A stretch of DNA of 64,000 nt from Tistrella mobilis (GTDB lineage: Bacteria > Pseudomonadota > Alphaproteobacteria > Tistrellales > Tistrellaceae), in contig NZ_JBBIAB010000010.1 in assembly GCF_039634785.1 (NCBI RefSeq), positions 62,001 through 126,000 of the forward strand. Reading direction: 5' to 3'. The notes below the pieces were generated by a model. It was given only the letters and a program-made list of their open reading frames with translations, searched no databases and had not been told where the DNA came from. The position numbers were made by a program, and so were the translations under genes. Positions 62,591 to 64,000 of the stretch are shown piece after piece (the stretch's first letter is position 1; every line of letters starts with the position of its first letter).

Positions 62591-63916
62591 TCATCCGTCG
62601 CGCCCATTGAGGCCCAGCCTGGACCTCAATCGCGAGAGCTGCATGGTCGGCTCGCGGAAGGCGAGCAGGCCGCGCGGCCGCCAGATCATGATCAGCACCA
62701 TGGCGAGGCCGAAGAACAGCATGCGGAACTGCTGCAGATCACGGGCGAGTTCCGGCAGCAGGATCAGCAGGATGGCGGCCAGAACCACGCCGACCTGGCT
62801 GCCCATGCCGCCCAGCACCACGATCGCCAGGATCACGGCACTTTCGGTGAAGACGAAGCTCTCGGGGCTGATGAAGCCCTGGCGGGTGGCGAAGAAGGCG
62901 CCGGCGAAGCCGCCGAAGGTGGCCCCCAGCGCGAAGGCCGAGAGCTTCACATTGGTGGGATTGATGCCCAGCGACCGGCAGGCGATCTCGTCCTCGCGCA
63001 GGGCCTCCCAGGCGCGGCCGATCGGCAGCTTGCGCATGCGCAGCACCACCAGATTGGTGATCAGCGCCAGTGCCAGGATCAGGTAGTAGAGGAACACCAC
63101 CCGGTGTTCCGAGGAATAGGAGAGCCCGAACAGCTCGTGGAAGGCGGTCTCGCCCTCGCCGGCATTGCGGGTGAACTCGAACCCGAAAAAGCTCGGCCGC
63201 GGAATGCTGGCGATGCCGTTGGGGCCGCCGGTGAACCAGCTCCAGTTCAGCAGCACCACGCGGATGATCTCGCCGAACCCCAGCGTCACGATCGCCAGAT
63301 AGTCGCCGCGCAGACGCAGCACCGGATAGCCGAGCGCGATGCCGAACGAGGCGGCGAACAGCCCGGCCAGCGGCAGGCAGGCCCAGAAGGACCAGCCGAA
63401 ATAGGCGTTGAGCAGCGCATAGGAATAGGCGCCGACCGCATAGAAGGCGACATAGCCGAGGTCGAGCAGACCCGCCAGGCCGACCACGATGTTGAGCCCC
63501 CAGCCCAGCATCACATAGATCAGCACCAGGGTGGCGAGGTCGACCGAGGTGCGGTCCATGAACGGCATCAGCGGCAGGATGATCGCCACGACGATACCGC
63601 CCCAGCCGATGCCCTTCAGATATTTCGCCACACCCTGGCCGGCATGGGTGCCGGTGCGGGCGCCGCCATGGGCCGGACCGCGGACCCGGGCCCAGGTGGT
63701 GATGGCCAGCCGGCCGAAGAACACCGCGACGACCGCGATGATCAGCCAGTCCCAGCGCGGTTCCACCACCACGACCGGGCCTTCGGCGACGGTCTTGAGG
63801 CCCAGCATCGGCAGGGCCAGGATGAAGGCGACGAAGGCGGCGAGACCCGCATCCTTGATCGCCGCGCCGACGGGGTTGGGCCGGCCGGCGGCAGGGGTTC
63901 CGGTGGTGGTCGCCAT
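62591..63916 (-). CDS. livM: Branched-chain amino acid ABC transporter permease
   Basis: 441 residues. An N-terminal extension with two hydrophobic helices (DUF3382-type, as in E. coli LivM) precedes the permease core: YVMLGWGLNIVVGLAGLLDLGYVAFYAVGAYSYALL, LRLRGDYLAIVTLGFGEIIR, AWEALREDEIACRSLGINP (coupling loop) and the C-terminal IWRPRGLLAFREP. Its ATG overlaps the livH stop (ATGA). Confidence 0.96.
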   Translation of the reverse strand: MATTTGTPAAGRPNPVGAAIKDAGLAAFVAFILALPMLGLKTVAEGPVVVVEPRWDWLIIAVVAVFFGRLAITTWARVRGPAHGGARTGTHAGQGVAKYLKGIGWGGIVVAIILPLMPFMDRTSVDLATLVLIYVMLGWGLNIVVGLAGLLDLGYVAFYAVGAYSYALLNAYFGWSFWACLPLAGLFAASFGIALGYPVLRLRGDYLAIVTLGFGEIIRVVLLNWSWFTGGPNGIASIPRPSFFGFEFTRNAGEGETAFHELFGLSYSSEHRVVFLYYLILALALITNLVVLRMRKLPIGRAWEALREDEIACRSLGINPTNVKLSAFALGATFGGFAGAFFATRQGFISPESFVFTESAVILAIVVLGGMGSQVGVVLAAILLILLPELARDLQQFRMLFFGLAMVLIMIWRPRGLLAFREPTMQLSRLRSRLGLNGRDG

Positions 63917-64000
63917 CAGACCTTCTCCACCTCAGGCTGGCCGAGCAGGCCGGTGGGCCGGAAGATCAGCACCGCGACCAGGATCGAGAAGGCCGCCACA
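63916..64000 (-). CDS. livH: Branched-chain amino acid ABC transporter permease, 3' end only
   Basis: The last 27 codons and the stop are in the window. They read VAAFSILVAVLIFRPTGLLG followed by QPEVEKV, the characteristic LivH C-terminus. The rest of the gene, the operon start and its promoter lie beyond position 64000. Confidence 0.9.
   Translation of the reverse strand, partial: VAAFSILVAVLIFRPTGLLGQPEVEKV

Overview
This is a high-GC (roughly 70%) chromosomal window with the gene style of an alphaproteobacterium, most like a Rhodospirillales/Tistrella-type organism. That is an inference from the glnB-glnA pair, the FNR-type regulator, the RhlE helicase, sigma-54 promoters and the abundance of Liv-type ABC transporters. 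No insertion sequence, prophage, CRISPR array or rRNA operon is visible. One tRNA gene (His) is present.

Layout. 1-4000: tRNA-His, a PLP aminotransferase, and the nitrogen-control pair glnB-glnA behind a sigma-54 promoter. 4000-8600: EamA permease with a divergent LysR regulator, acyl-CoA thioesterase, parE. 8660-10530: three tandem paralogous lipoproteins of unknown function. 10600-12400: a possible 50-residue protein with its own ribosome site and terminator, divergent from a soluble globin-coupled chemotaxis receptor. 12500-16800: an orphan phnM, an alpha/beta hydrolase, a cysteine hydrolase and rhlE. 17000-24700 (minus): a Liv-type ABC operon ending in an alpha/beta hydrolase. It is preceded by a near-perfect sigma-54 promoter, three copies of a 16-bp palindrome and the gene of a PAS/AAA+/Fis sigma-54 activator, so it looks like a complete self-contained circuit. 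24800-28800 (minus): secreted esterase, benzoylformate-decarboxylase-like ThDP enzyme and flavohemoglobin. 29050-35470: a tightly coupled glycan cluster (two GT28-like and two GT4 glycosyltransferases, a histidine phosphatase and a deacetylase-like protein). 35650-42330: a PH-like membrane protein and a complete peptide-type ABC importer. 42400-44270: FNR-type regulator and divergent uppP.

44580-53590 is the most novel-looking block: two crotonases (one lacking both usual catalytic glutamates), a creatininase-family hydrolase, a luciferase-like flavin monooxygenase, an acyl-CoA ligase, a RibB protein with a degenerate GTP cyclohydrolase II half, a flavin reductase and an MFS transporter, flanked by AraC and Lrp regulators. 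Together they suggest uptake, CoA activation and flavin-dependent oxidation of an unidentified substrate, with a local supply of reduced flavin. 55580-59260: dusA, azlCD and a DUF1835 protein. 59340-64000 (minus): a second Liv-type ABC operon cut by the window end.

Recurring themes are sigma-54 control, oxygen/NO sensing and detoxification (globin-coupled receptor, flavohemoglobin, FNR), and strong intercistronic hairpins beside ABC-transporter binding-protein genes. Function calls come from reading the translated sequence and recognising motifs; no database search was run.
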